Translations under genes and position numbers: made by a program | Source: Streptomyces longispororuber | GTDB taxonomy: Bacteria; Actinomycetota; Actinomycetes; Streptomycetales; Streptomycetaceae | Length of the DNA stretch: 36,393 nucleotides | Direction of reading: 5' to 3' | NCBI RefSeq assembly: GCF_014656095.1 | Contig: NZ_BNBT01000083.1 | Location: forward strand, 1-36,393 | In this document: one piece after another, positions 14,339 to 23,044 of the stretch | How positions within the stretch are numbered: the stretch's first letter is position 1 | Layout of the letters: each line of letters starts with the position of its first letter | The notes under the pieces: generated by a model | What the model was told of the DNA's origin: nothing | Databases searched by the model: none | What the model saw: the letters and a program-made list of their open reading frames with translations, nothing else

Positions 14339-17300
14339 GTGAGTCACCTCGTCGTCAAGCGCCCGCCTCGTGTTCTGCCATCCGGTGTGCCCTCGGACGA
14401 GATCGTCCTGCAGCCCCCGCCCGAACTGCCGCGGGGGCAGCAGGAGGGCGTGCTGATGCAGCTCCTGCCCATGCTGGGCATGGGCGGCTCCGTGGTGTTC
14501 TTCTTCATGCCCAATTCGCATCCGTTCATGAGGATCATGGGCATGGTGATGGTGGCGTCGACGGTGGCCATGTCCGTCGCGATGTTCATCCGCTACCGCC
14601 GGGGCACACAGGGGCAGTTGGCCGATCTGCGCCGCGACTACCTCCGCTACCTGCAGCAGACCCGGCGCTCGGCCCTCGCCGCGGCGAAGGCGCAGCGCGA
14701 CGCCCAGTACTACCTTCACCCGTCCCCCGACCAGCTCTGGGCCCTGGTCGCCGAGGGCAGCCGCGTCTGGGAGCGGCGCACGGGTGACGAGGACTTCGGG
14801 CAGGTGCGCGTCGGCCTCGGGCCGCAGGCGCTCGCCACGCCGCTCGTGCCCCCGGAGACCGCGCCGGTGGACGACCTGGAACCGCTCACGGCGGGCGCGA
14901 TGCAGCGCTTCCTGGCCGTCCACGGCACGGTCGAGGACCTGCCCATGGCCGTGTCGCTGCGCGCCTTCTACCACGTGACGGTCAACGGCGAGGCCGAGGC
15001 GGTACGGGCCGGCACGCGGGCCCTCGTCGCCTCGCTCGCCTCCCTGCACTCCCCCGCGGACCTGGTGATCGCGGTCGCGGCGGGCCCGGAGACCGCCCCG
15101 CGGTGGGAGTGGGCCAAGTGGCTCCCGCACTGCCAGGCGCGGGGCGCCGCGGACGGGGCGGGCAGCCGCCGGCTGATCACCACCGACCCGGCGGAGCTCG
15201 ACGTGCTGCTCTCCGCCCGGCTGCGGGGCCGGCCCCGCTTCCACCCCGGCTCCACCCCGCTGCCGGACGAGCCGCACGTCGTCGTCGTCCTCGACGGCCT
15301 GTCCCTGCCGCCGGAGTCCGTCCTGGCCACCGCCGAGGGGCTGCAGGGCGTGACCGTCGTCGAGGTGCTGCCGGGCGAGCCGGGCGACGCCCGCGGCGGG
15401 CTCTGCCTCGTCGTCCGGCCGGCGTCGCTGCGGATCGAGTCGGGGCACGGCCTGGTGTACGAGGGCACGCCCGACCTGCTGTCGTACGAGGCGGCCGAGG
15501 CCCTGGCGCGGCAGTTGGCGCCGCTGCGGATCGCCTCGGGCGGCGACGACGACCAACCCCTGCTCGCCAACCTGGAGTTCACCGACCTGCTCGGCCTCGG
15601 GGACGCCGACTCGGTGGACCCGCGGCGGACGTGGCGGCCGCGCGCCCAGGCGGAGCGGCTGCGCGTGCCGATCGGCGTCGGCGAGGACGGCCGCCCCGTG
15701 ATGCTCGACCTCAAGGAGGCGGCGCAGGACGGCATGGGCCCGCACGGCCTGTGCGTGGGCGCGACGGGCTCGGGCAAGTCGGAACTGCTGCGCACCCTCG
15801 TCCTCGGCCTCGCCGTGACCCACTCCTCCGAGACGCTGAACTTCGTCCTCGCCGACTTCAAGGGCGGCGCGACCTTCGCGGGCATGGCGCACCTCCCCCA
15901 CGTCGCCGCGGTCATCACCAACCTGGCGGACGACCTGACGCTGGTGGACCGCATGGGCGACTCCATCCGCGGCGAGCTCAACCGCCGCCAGGAGCTGCTG
16001 CGCGACGCGGGCAACTACGCGAACATCCACGACTACGAGAAGGCGCGGGCGGCCGGCGCGCCCCTCCAGCCCGTGCCCTCGCTGGTCCTCGTGATCGACG
16101 AGTTCAGCGAACTCCTCACCGCCAAACCGGACTTCATCGACATGTTCGTGCAGATCGGCCGCATCGGCCGGTCGCTCGGCGTGCACCTGCTGCTCGCCTC
16201 GCAGCGCCTGGAGGAGGGGCGCCTGCGCGGCCTGGAGACGTACCTCTCCTACCGTGTCGGCCTGCGCACGTTCTCCGCCGCCGAGTCGCGCGCCGCGCTC
16301 GGCGTGCCGGACGCCTACCACCTGCCGAACGTCCCCGGCTCCGGCTATCTGAAGTTCGGCACGGACGAGATGGTGCGCTTCAAGGCGGCGTACGTCTCCG
16401 GGGTGTACCGCTCCGGCTCCGCGCGGGCGGCGGCGGGCGGGCCGCTGCCGGTGGACCGGCGCCCGGTGCTGTTCACGGCCGCCGAGGTGCCGGTCAGGTA
16501 CGCCCCGGCGGTGCCGCGCCCCGAGCCGCGGCCGGACGCCGGGCCGGGCCCGGACGACGCGCTCGCCGACACCGTGCTCGACGTCGTCGTACGCCGCCTG
16601 GAGGCGCAGGGGCCGGCCGCGCACCAGGTGTGGCTGCCGCCGCTGGACAGCCCGCCGCCGCTGGACGCGCTGCTCCCGGGGCTCGCGGCCGTGCCGGGGC
16701 GGGGGCTCACCGCGCCCGGCCGGGAGCGCGCGGGCGGCCTCGTCGTCCCGCTGGGTCTGGTCGACAAGCCGTACGAGCAGCGGCGTGACGAGCTGTGGTG
16801 CGACTTCTCCGGCGCGGCGGGCCATATGCAGATCCTGGGCGGTCCGCAGTCCGGCAAGTCGACGCTGCTGCGCACGCTCGTCGCGTCGTTCGCGCTCACC
16901 CACACGCCGCACGAGGTCCAGTTCTACGGGCTCGACTTCGGCGGCGGCGGCATGGCGGCGCTCACGGGCCTCCCCCACGTCGGCGGGGTCGCGTCGCGCC
17001 TGGACCCGGAGCGGGTGCGGCGCACGGTCGCCGAGGTGTACGGGGTGCTGACCCGGCGCGAGGAGTACTTCCGGGCCGCGGACATCGCCTCGATCGCCGA
17101 CTTCCGGGCGCGCCGGGCGCGCGGCGACATCTCCGTGGCCGAGCAGCCGTGGGGCGACGTCTTCCTGGTCATCGACGGCTGGGCCGCCTTCCGCACCGAG
17201 TACGAGGCCCTGGAGCCGGCCGTCCTCGACCTGGCCGCCCGCGGCCTCGGCTACGGCATCCACCTGGTCCTCGCCGCGTCGCGCGCGATGGAGGTCCGCG

Positions 17301-18313
17301 CGAACCTCAAGGACCACCTCATGAACCGCCTCGAACTGCGGCTCGGCGACACCATGGACTCCGAGCTCGACCGCAAGGTCGCCGCGAACGTGCCCGCCGG
17401 CGTGCCGGGCCGCGGCCAGACCCCGCAGCGGCAGCACTTCATGGCCGCCGTCCCGCGCATCGACGACATCACCTCCGACGCGGACCTCGCCGAGGCCACC
17501 AGGGCGCTCGCCGCCGAGGTGGCCCGCCACTGGACGGCGCCCGGCGCCCCGCGGGTCCGGCTGCTGCCGCGCGAGCTGCCCGCGGAGCAGTTGCCGCCGG
17601 GGCACGCGTTCCCGGACCGCGGCGTGTCCTTCGCCCTCGACGAGGACAACCTCGAACCGGTCTTCGTGGACTTCGAGCAGGACCCGTTCTTCCTCGTCTT
17701 CGGCGAGAGCGAGTCGGGCAAGTCGAACGTGCTGCGGCTGCTCGTCCAGCGCCTCACCGAGCGCTACAGCGGCGACGTCTGCAAGCTCTTCGTCGTCGAC
17801 AACCGCCGCTCGCTCCTCGACGCCGCCCCCGCCTCGCACCTCGCCGAGTACGTGCCCATGTCCAGCGCCATGGACCACCACGTGCAGGCCCTGGCCGACC
17901 TGATGCGCCGCCGCACGCCCTCGCCCGACGTCACCGCCCGCCAGCTCCGCGAGCGCAGTTGGTGGCAGGGCCCGACGGTGTACGTGGTCGTCGACGACTA
18001 CGACCTGGTGTCGACCTCCAGCGGCAACCCGCTGGCCCCGCTCACCGAACTGCTGCCGTTTGCGCGGGACGTGGGCGTGCGCTTCATCATCGCCCGGTCC
18101 AGCGCGGGCGCGGGCCGGGCCGCGTACGAGCCGTTCCTGCAGCGCGTCAAGGAGCTGGGCGCGCAGGGCCTGCTGCTCGCCGGGGACCCCGCCGAGGGTG
18201 ACCTCCTGGGCGGCGTGCGGCCGCGGCCGATGCCGCCGGGGCGCGGCGTCTACGTGTCCCGGAAGCGTGGAAAGCCGTTGGTCCAGACGGGGTTGGTCCC
18301 CGTTGACAAGTAG
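14339..18313 (+). CDS. eccC: Type VII secretion ATPase EccC (EccCa-EccCb fused)
   Basis: EccC is the FtsK/SpoIIIE-type motor that recognises and drives WXG100 substrates through the ESX pore. The 1324-aa product has two N-terminal membrane helices (about residues 42-57 and 63-83), then three ATPase domains. Walker A motifs are GATGSGKS (474-481), GGPQSGKST (834-842) and GESESGKSN (1122-1130). Only the first has a classical Walker B acidic pair (VIDEF, D587/E588); the second reads VIDGW (D946) and the third VVVDDYD (D1219/D1220). In known EccC proteins the first domain is the active one and the others bind signal peptides. GTG 14339 is 12 nt after AAGGGA. Confidence 0.96.
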   Translation: MSHLVVKRPPRVLPSGVPSDEIVLQPPPELPRGQQEGVLMQLLPMLGMGGSVVFFFMPNSHPFMRIMGMVMVASTVAMSVAMFIRYRRGTQGQLADLRRDYLRYLQQTRRSALAAAKAQRDAQYYLHPSPDQLWALVAEGSRVWERRTGDEDFGQVRVGLGPQALATPLVPPETAPVDDLEPLTAGAMQRFLAVHGTVEDLPMAVSLRAFYHVTVNGEAEAVRAGTRALVASLASLHSPADLVIAVAAGPETAPRWEWAKWLPHCQARGAADGAGSRRLITTDPAELDVLLSARLRGRPRFHPGSTPLPDEPHVVVVLDGLSLPPESVLATAEGLQGVTVVEVLPGEPGDARGGLCLVVRPASLRIESGHGLVYEGTPDLLSYEAAEALARQLAPLRIASGGDDDQPLLANLEFTDLLGLGDADSVDPRRTWRPRAQAERLRVPIGVGEDGRPVMLDLKEAAQDGMGPHGLCVGATGSGKSELLRTLVLGLAVTHSSETLNFVLADFKGGATFAGMAHLPHVAAVITNLADDLTLVDRMGDSIRGELNRRQELLRDAGNYANIHDYEKARAAGAPLQPVPSLVLVIDEFSELLTAKPDFIDMFVQIGRIGRSLGVHLLLASQRLEEGRLRGLETYLSYRVGLRTFSAAESRAALGVPDAYHLPNVPGSGYLKFGTDEMVRFKAAYVSGVYRSGSARAAAGGPLPVDRRPVLFTAAEVPVRYAPAVPRPEPRPDAGPGPDDALADTVLDVVVRRLEAQGPAAHQVWLPPLDSPPPLDALLPGLAAVPGRGLTAPGRERAGGLVVPLGLVDKPYEQRRDELWCDFSGAAGHMQILGGPQSGKSTLLRTLVASFALTHTPHEVQFYGLDFGGGGMAALTGLPHVGGVASRLDPERVRRTVAEVYGVLTRREEYFRAADIASIADFRARRARGDISVAEQPWGDVFLVIDGWAAFRTEYEALEPAVLDLAARGLGYGIHLVLAASRAMEVRANLKDHLMNRLELRLGDTMDSELDRKVAANVPAGVPGRGQTPQRQHFMAAVPRIDDITSDADLAEATRALAAEVARHWTAPGAPRVRLLPRELPAEQLPPGHAFPDRGVSFALDEDNLEPVFVDFEQDPFFLVFGESESGKSNVLRLLVQRLTERYSGDVCKLFVVDNRRSLLDAAPASHLAEYVPMSSAMDHHVQALADLMRRRTPSPDVTARQLRERSWWQGPTVYVVVDDYDLVSTSSGNPLAPLTELLPFARDVGVRFIIARSSAGAGRAAYEPFLQRVKELGAQGLLLAGDPAEGDLLGGVRPRPMPPGRGVYVSRKRGKPLVQTGLVPVDK

Positions 18314-18378
18314 TCTGAGCGCACAGTCCGTCCATACGCCGGGGTACGCCGGACACGCCGGAAAGGAACCGCTGCACC

Positions 18379-18729
18379 ATGGCCGAGGCACAGAACGAGG
18401 CACCACAGCAGGGCCAGGAGTCGGAGCAGGACGTCAAGGCGCGCAAGGAGCGGGAGAAGAACGAGCTCTACGCCATCGACATCTCCGACGTCGAGTGGCA
18501 CAGCGCCCCCGGCACCGAGACGCACGAGGAGCGCGTCGAGATCGCGTACCTGCCCCACGGCGCCGTGGCCATGCGCTCGTCCCTCGAACCCGAGACCGTA
18601 CTGCGCTACACCGAGGCGGAGTGGCGCGCCTTCGTCCTGGGCGCGCGGGACGGCGAGTTCGACCTGGAGCCGTCGACGCGGAACGGGGGCATCCCCGCAC
18701 CCGCGGAGGGCGGGGCAGCGGCGGAGTAG
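18379..18729 (+). CDS. bldB: BldB-like DUF397 protein
   Basis: The 116-aa product has a charged N-terminal 30 residues, then the DUF397/BldB core: DVEWHSAPG, VEIAYLPHGAVAMRSSLEPETVLRY and EWRAFVLGARDGEFDL, ending in an Ala/Glu tail. BldB is a small dimeric regulator needed for aerial growth and antibiotic production in S. coelicolor, and its gene lies within the ESX locus. The assignment to BldB rather than a generic DUF397 protein rests on this position, 65 nt after eccC. The start ATG has AAAGGAA about 10 nt upstream. The stop codon is the left edge of an Rhs fragment. Confidence 0.7.
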   Translation: MAEAQNEAPQQGQESEQDVKARKEREKNELYAIDISDVEWHSAPGTETHEERVEIAYLPHGAVAMRSSLEPETVLRYTEAEWRAFVLGARDGEFDLEPSTRNGGIPAPAEGGAAAE

Positions 18730-18928
18730 GCCTGGCGGCGACCGCTTCGGCCGGCTCCGCTCCGAGACGGTCGACGGCCGCGCGCTGACGTACACGTACG
18801 ACGAGCTGGGCCGCCGCACGGGCCGCACCACGCCCTCCGGGGCGACGAGCACATGGACGTACGACGCGGCGGGCCGCCGGGCGCGCCTGACCACGTCGGG
18901 CCGCACGATCGACTTCGCGTACGACGCG
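18730..18928 (+). other. 5' remnant of Rhs coding sequence without a start codon
   Basis: Read in the frame of the downstream Rhs gene, this stretch encodes typical YD repeats (FGRLRSETVDGRALTYTYDELGRRT, then TWTYDAAGRRARL, then IDFAYDAVGRELG) without any ATG or GTG until 18929. Rhs-like sequence is recognisable from about 18740, directly after the bldB stop at 18729. It is the visible edge of a truncation that removed the promoter and most of the Rhs core. Confidence 0.75.
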
Positions 18929-20416
18929 GTGGGCCGCGAACTGGGCCGCGACGTAGGGGGGTTCGCGGCGTTCACCAACGCCTTCGACGCGCTCGGCCGC
19001 CTCACCGGCCAGACGGTCGCCGCGCGGGACGGCCGCGCGATCCAGCACCGCGCCTACTCCTACCGCGCGGACGGCCACCTCATCGGCGTCGACGACCACC
19101 TCGACGGCGCCCGCCGCTTCGACCTGGACCCGGCGGGCCGGGTCACCGCGGTGCACGCGGCGAACTGGACGGAGACGTACGCCTACGACGAGGCGGGCAA
19201 CCAGACGACGGCGGACTGGCCCGCCACCCACCCCGGCCACGAGGCGACCGGCCCCCGCGCCTACACGGGCACGGCCCTCACCCGCGCGGGCGCCGTCCGC
19301 TACGAACACGACGCGCTGGGCCGCGTCACCCTGCGCCGGAAGACCCGCCTGTCACGCAAGCCCGACACCTGGCGCCACACCTGGGACGCGGAGGACCGCC
19401 TCACCTCGACGACCACCCCCGACGGCACGGTCTGGCACTACACGTACGACCCCTTGGGCCGCCGCACGGCCAAGCTCCGCCTGTCCCCCGACGGCACGAC
19501 GGTGACGGAACGGACCGTCTTCACATGGGACGGCACGACCCTGTGCGAACAGACCACGACGGCGCCCGACCACCTGCCGAACCCGGTCACACTGACGTGG
19601 GACCACGCCGGATTGCGCCCGATAGCCCAGACGGAACGCATCGTGCCGCGGGAAGCACCTGTGGCAGGCGGGGAGACCGGCCCCGATGTGCACGCCGGGC
19701 CCGCCTGGGCCCACGGCACTGCCGGCCCGCCTCCTGAGGCTTCCGACCTTGCCTCGGCTTCTGAGGCTTCCCGGACCGAGGTCGACTCCCGCTTCTTCGC
19801 GATCGTCACGGACCTGGTGGGCACCCCGAGCGAGCTGGTGGACGAACGGGGCGAGATCGCGTGGCGCACGCGGAGCACACTGTGGGGGACGACGGCGTGG
19901 ACGGCGGACAGCACGACGTACACGCCGCTGCGCTTTCCGGGACAGTACTTCGACCCGGAGACGGGGCTGCATTACAACTACTTCCGGCATTACGACCCGG
20001 AGACGGCTCGATATCTCACCATCGACCCTCTGGGACTGCAGCCGGCCCCGAACCCCACTACGTACATCCACAACCCTCACATACGGATCGACCCCCTTGG
20101 TCTCGCCCCCAGCAAGTGTCCGGACATCGATCCAGTCGCCCGAGAGATCGCGCGACATGCGAGCGAGGAGGCGCTTCGACCGGACGGCGATGGAACTCAT
20201 TACGTCAGAGGCGTCCACCCCAACGCCCTTGACGTCTACGTGGACGGCGTCATCAATGAAGATGTCCCCGGTCTGGACATCCGCTACAACCTGCGCCACG
20301 GTCGCGTCGGATACTGGGACCCGGACAAGGAGGCGGTAGTGATTGAGGACGGGGAGGGCGGCACGGTCTTCACACCGAGAGGAGGGAAGGATTGGTTCGA
20401 CAACGTCCTGGAATGA
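18929..20416 (+). CDS. 5'-truncated Rhs/YD-repeat polymorphic toxin fragment
   Basis: Full Streptomyces Rhs proteins usually exceed 1000 aa; only a C-terminal part remains (495 aa from GTG 18929). YD repeats include YAYDEAGNQTTADW and YTYDPLGRRTAK. The Rhs core signature follows (FPGQYFDPETGLHYNYFRHYDPETARYLTIDPLGL), then the variable junction DPLGLAP near residue 393. The last 100 or so residues are a separate domain with THYVRGVHP, GRVGYWDPDKE and TVFTPRGGKDWF, which I cannot assign. By the rule of the family this tail is a toxin, and the gene 22 nt downstream is its immunity candidate. No good ribosome site is seen, so it may be silent. GC content falls in the toxin part. Confidence 0.75.
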   Translation: MGRELGRDVGGFAAFTNAFDALGRLTGQTVAARDGRAIQHRAYSYRADGHLIGVDDHLDGARRFDLDPAGRVTAVHAANWTETYAYDEAGNQTTADWPATHPGHEATGPRAYTGTALTRAGAVRYEHDALGRVTLRRKTRLSRKPDTWRHTWDAEDRLTSTTTPDGTVWHYTYDPLGRRTAKLRLSPDGTTVTERTVFTWDGTTLCEQTTTAPDHLPNPVTLTWDHAGLRPIAQTERIVPREAPVAGGETGPDVHAGPAWAHGTAGPPPEASDLASASEASRTEVDSRFFAIVTDLVGTPSELVDERGEIAWRTRSTLWGTTAWTADSTTYTPLRFPGQYFDPETGLHYNYFRHYDPETARYLTIDPLGLQPAPNPTTYIHNPHIRIDPLGLAPSKCPDIDPVAREIARHASEEALRPDGDGTHYVRGVHPNALDVYVDGVINEDVPGLDIRYNLRHGRVGYWDPDKEAVVIEDGEGGTVFTPRGGKDWFDNVLE

Positions 20417-20438
20417 GTCAACGACGAAGGAGATGTAC

Positions 20439-20849
20439 ATGACTTCCACGTCACTGGATCGAGATTCCCTCAAGGCTCTCTTCCAGGCAGCGCACCAGGT
20501 ACTCGAGCTCCCGGAAGGCCAGCTTCCGGAAGGCACGTGGACTCCCGAAGACCGATCCTTGATGATCAGCACCATGCGTCGGCTACGGAAGCGTATCGAC
20601 CACGCGACCGCAGTGAAGTTCACCGTGGACCAGAAGCTCGAACCCCTGGAGGTCTCAGAGATTGCCCAGTCCGACTCGACGAACGAGGTCGAGGTCAGCA
20701 TCTCCCCACGATCCGCAACCGCGTGGACCCAACTCCTCAATCTCCCGGTCTCGAGAATGAGCCCCCGCGAGCTTCATCTCCGCACCGGATACGAAATGGA
20801 AGAACTAAGAGCAGCCATCCACAAGTTTTCACGACTCCGAGACGACTGA
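20439..20849 (+). CDS. Candidate immunity protein for the Rhs toxin
   Basis: The 136-aa product starts at ATG 20439 with AAGGAG 6 nt upstream, 22 nt after the Rhs stop. It is helical, without signal peptide or membrane helix, and matches no family I recognise. Visible traits are a Leu/Glu-rich N-terminal helix (SLKALFQAAHQVLELPEG), a basic helix (MRRLRKRIDHA), an acidic middle (LEPLEVSEIAQSDS) and a C-terminal helix after LRTGYEMEE. Size, spacing and lower GC content match the toxin-immunity layout. The immunity role is inferred from position only. Alternatives are an adaptor or a small regulator. Confidence 0.6.
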   Translation: MTSTSLDRDSLKALFQAAHQVLELPEGQLPEGTWTPEDRSLMISTMRRLRKRIDHATAVKFTVDQKLEPLEVSEIAQSDSTNEVEVSISPRSATAWTQLLNLPVSRMSPRELHLRTGYEMEELRAAIHKFSRLRDD

Positions 20850-20937
20850 TGTGCGCGCCTCCACGGCTCTCGCCCCCCGTCGCGAAGCGAAGCCTTACTG
20901 CTTGTCTTCCGAAGCGGAGCTCCCCCAAGCAGCACGA

Positions 20938-20970
20938 CGGGGTGGGCATCTCCCGCGCATGCCCACCCCG
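20938..20970. terminator. Bidirectional terminator between immunity gene and esx operon
   Basis: A perfect 12-bp stem, CGGGGTGGGCAT (20938-20949) and ATGCCCACCCCG (20959-20970), with a 9-nt loop lies between convergent stops at 20849 and 20994. Confidence 0.8.
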
Positions 20971-20993
20971 CTGTGCCCCGTCGGCTTCCGGCC

Positions 20994-21296
20994 TCACTGA
21001 AAGTAGCTGGCCCCCTTCAGGTCGCCGCCGCGGTAGTCACCGCCCGCCTGGCCGACCTTCTGGCCGATCTGCATGAGCGCCTGGTGGATCGCCTCGGCGT
21101 GCTGGTCCCACTCCTTCTGCTTCAGGACGTACGCCTGGTGGGCCTCGCCCTCCCAGCCCTCGGCGACCCGGGCCACCGCCTTCTTGATGTCGGCCAGGTC
21201 GGCCTCCAACTGCTTCGCCTGGATGCCGAGCTCCGTGGTGATCGCGTCAAGACCGCCGTACTTGACGGCGAGCTCGTCGAAGTGAACGTTTGCCAT
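20994..21296 (-). CDS. WXG100-family secreted protein (CFP-10/EsxB-like partner)
   Basis: The 100-aa product is a helix-turn-helix hairpin with the turn motif WEG (residues 48-50). A C-terminal YRGGD (Y88-D92) matches the YxxxD/E export signal found on one partner of each ESX heterodimer, so this is the signal-bearing subunit. The start ATG has GAGG 6 nt upstream, and it follows the other WXG100 gene by 33 nt. The pair should be co-secreted through EccC. In S. coelicolor the esxBA pair is needed for normal sporulation. Which of the two is formally EsxA or EsxB is not decided here. Confidence 0.92.
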   Translation of the reverse strand: MANVHFDELAVKYGGLDAITTELGIQAKQLEADLADIKKAVARVAEGWEGEAHQAYVLKQKEWDQHAEAIHQALMQIGQKVGQAGGDYRGGDLKGASYFQ

Positions 21297-21329
21297 GCGT
21301 GCCTCGTCTCTGGGTGGTTACGGCCGGAC

Positions 21330-21668
21330 TCAGTAGCTGCTGATGGCCGAGTGCTTGCCGCCGTACTGCACATCGATGCTGTTCATGCTCGCGCGGACCT
21401 CGTCCTCGAGCCGGTCCTTGTCCTTGCGGTTGGCGCTGATGCCGTCCAGGAAGTCGACGAGGATGCGGCCGATGGCCTGCATGTGCTGGTTGATCTCCGT
21501 CTGCTTCTTGTCGAAGGCGTGCGCGCCGATACCGCGCCAGTTCGCCTCCATCGTGTCCAGCGTTCCCTGCAGGCGCCTGAGCTGCTTCTGGACGGAGTCG
21601 TACTTGTCGACGATCTCCTTCTCCAGCAGCGCGACTTCCTGGTCATTGAGCTTCCGGCCGTCGGCCAT
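21330..21668 (-). CDS. WXG100-family secreted protein (partner without YxxxD)
   Basis: The 112-aa product has two long helices around WRG (residues 44-46), the WXG100 signature. Its tail (VQYGGKHSAISSY) lacks a YxxxD/E motif, so it would rely on its partner for export. ATG 21668 is chosen for the GGGAGAG site 8 nt upstream; the longer open frame to 21824 is read-through into the mycosin gene region. It sits 71 nt after the mycosin stop and 33 nt before the second WXG100 gene. Confidence 0.92.
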   Translation of the reverse strand: MADGRKLNDQEVALLEKEIVDKYDSVQKQLRRLQGTLDTMEANWRGIGAHAFDKKQTEINQHMQAIGRILVDFLDGISANRKDKDRLEDEVRASMNSIDVQYGGKHSAISSY

Positions 21669-21739
21669 GAGCGGGCTCTCCCTACGTGAGCTGTTGGGCT
21701 TTCCTTGAGGCGCGGCGACGCCAGTCGTACCTGAGCTGC

Positions 21740-23044
21740 TCAGGCGTTGCGCCGCTTCCGCACGAGCGCGAAGGCCGCGCCGCCGATCACCGCGGCGGCG
21801 GCGACGGAGCCCGCGACGATCCACACCGGACTGCCGTCGTCCTCCTCGGACCGCGCGCTCGACACGACGGCGGCCGGCTTACTGTCCCCGGCGTCCTTCG
21901 GGGGTTGCGACGCGGGTGCCGAGGGCTCCTTCTTCGAGGAACCCGAGGAACCGGAGGCCGCTGAGCCGACGCCGGGCGTCTTCTTGTTGGTGATGGGGTC
22001 GAGGTCCGGGGGGCCTGGGTTTCCCCTGTTCTTCAAGAGGTGCCACGAAGGGCGGACCAGTCCGTAGCCGAGGTAGTCACTGGGCTCGTCCTTCGGCCAA
22101 CTCCGACCCGCAGTTTCGATCAGCACGCGCAGGACTTGGTTGGCGGTCCAGTCGGGGTGCTTGGACCAGATGAGAGCGGCTGAGGCTGAGGCGAGGGCAG
22201 TGGCGGCACTGGTGCCGCTACCACCATCACAGTAGGAGCGGAAGGTCGCGTCACACCATTGCGGAATATCCAGTCCCGGCGCGGCCAGATCCACGAACTT
22301 GCCGAACTCAGAGAACTTACCGACCTTACCTGACTTGTCCGCGGCGGAGATTCCGACAGCGCTTGGGTATGCAGCGGGATATCCGATGAAGTTTTTCTTT
22401 TCTGCTTCATTTCCAACACTGGCGAACAACAGCTTCCCTTTGGAAAATGCATACTTCACGGCATCTTCCTCGTCTGGGTACATCACATCAGAACTGATGG
22501 ACATGCTGATAATGTGCGCCTTGCTGTCTGCGGCAGCCCGGATGGCTTCGGCGCTGTCGCTCTCCCTGTTGTTGTTCGCACCTTTGAGGCTGGTGCGCAC
22601 CGCAACCACCTCGACACCCGGCGCGAGGCCTTTGAGGCCGCCCCCCTTGCCGGAACCCGCAATCAACTCCGCCATCGTGGTTCCGTGCCCGTTGTAGTCA
22701 TCCAAGGCATCACCCCTCATGCCCGTGACGTCCTTACCGGCGTGCACACGTCCTTCGAGTGACGGGGTCTCGGAGACGCCGCTGTCCACAACCGCGACTG
22801 TGATGCCCTCGCCGGTGCTGACCTTCCACATGGCTTCGGCCCGCATGGCGTCCAAGTACCACTGTTTCGACGGAACGTCGTCAGCAATCGCTGCTGGCGC
22901 CTGCCCGAAAAACAGAAGAGCAAGCGCGCCAGCCACCGAACCCGTGGAGACGATACGGCGCCGCCTCATACCCGCTCGCAACGCAGCTCCTCCGCCGTTT
23001 CCGCCAAACCTCGACTCCACGCCTAGCACGTCCTTACTCGCCAT
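21740..23044 (-). CDS. Mycosin-type subtilisin protease (first of two)
   Basis: The 434-aa product is a membrane-anchored serine protease of the S8/mycosin group. A basic N-terminus and signal helix (to about residue 54) are followed by the catalytic triad D87 (VAVVDSG), H120 (NGHGTTMAEL) and S279 (GSGTSAAT), with the oxyanion Asn at N212 (SVGNEA). C264 and C272 may form a disulfide. A Pro/Ser/Lys-rich linker, one membrane helix (about 405-427) and RKRRNA close it. The ATG at 23044 overlaps the upstream stop as TAATG, with GGTGA 7 nt before. Because it lies in the substrate operon, its targets may be the encoded WXG proteins. Confidence 0.9.
   Translation of the reverse strand: MASKDVLGVESRFGGNGGGAALRAGMRRRRIVSTGSVAGALALLFFGQAPAAIADDVPSKQWYLDAMRAEAMWKVSTGEGITVAVVDSGVSETPSLEGRVHAGKDVTGMRGDALDDYNGHGTTMAELIAGSGKGGGLKGLAPGVEVVAVRTSLKGANNNRESDSAEAIRAAADSKAHIISMSISSDVMYPDEEDAVKYAFSKGKLLFASVGNEAEKKNFIGYPAAYPSAVGISAADKSGKVGKFSEFGKFVDLAAPGLDIPQWCDATFRSYCDGGSGTSAATALASASAALIWSKHPDWTANQVLRVLIETAGRSWPKDEPSDYLGYGLVRPSWHLLKNRGNPGPPDLDPITNKKTPGVGSAASGSSGSSKKEPSAPASQPPKDAGDSKPAAVVSSARSEEDDGSPVWIVAGSVAAAAVIGGAAFALVRKRRNA

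Noticed and set aside
14207..18406. 1399-codon minus-strand frame opposite eccC
   Set aside because: Pure antisense of EccC with Arg/Gly/Val bias; no motifs.
20343..20438. Earlier in-frame start for the immunity candidate
   Set aside because: It would overlap the Rhs 3' end out of frame; the AAGGAG site points to ATG 20439.
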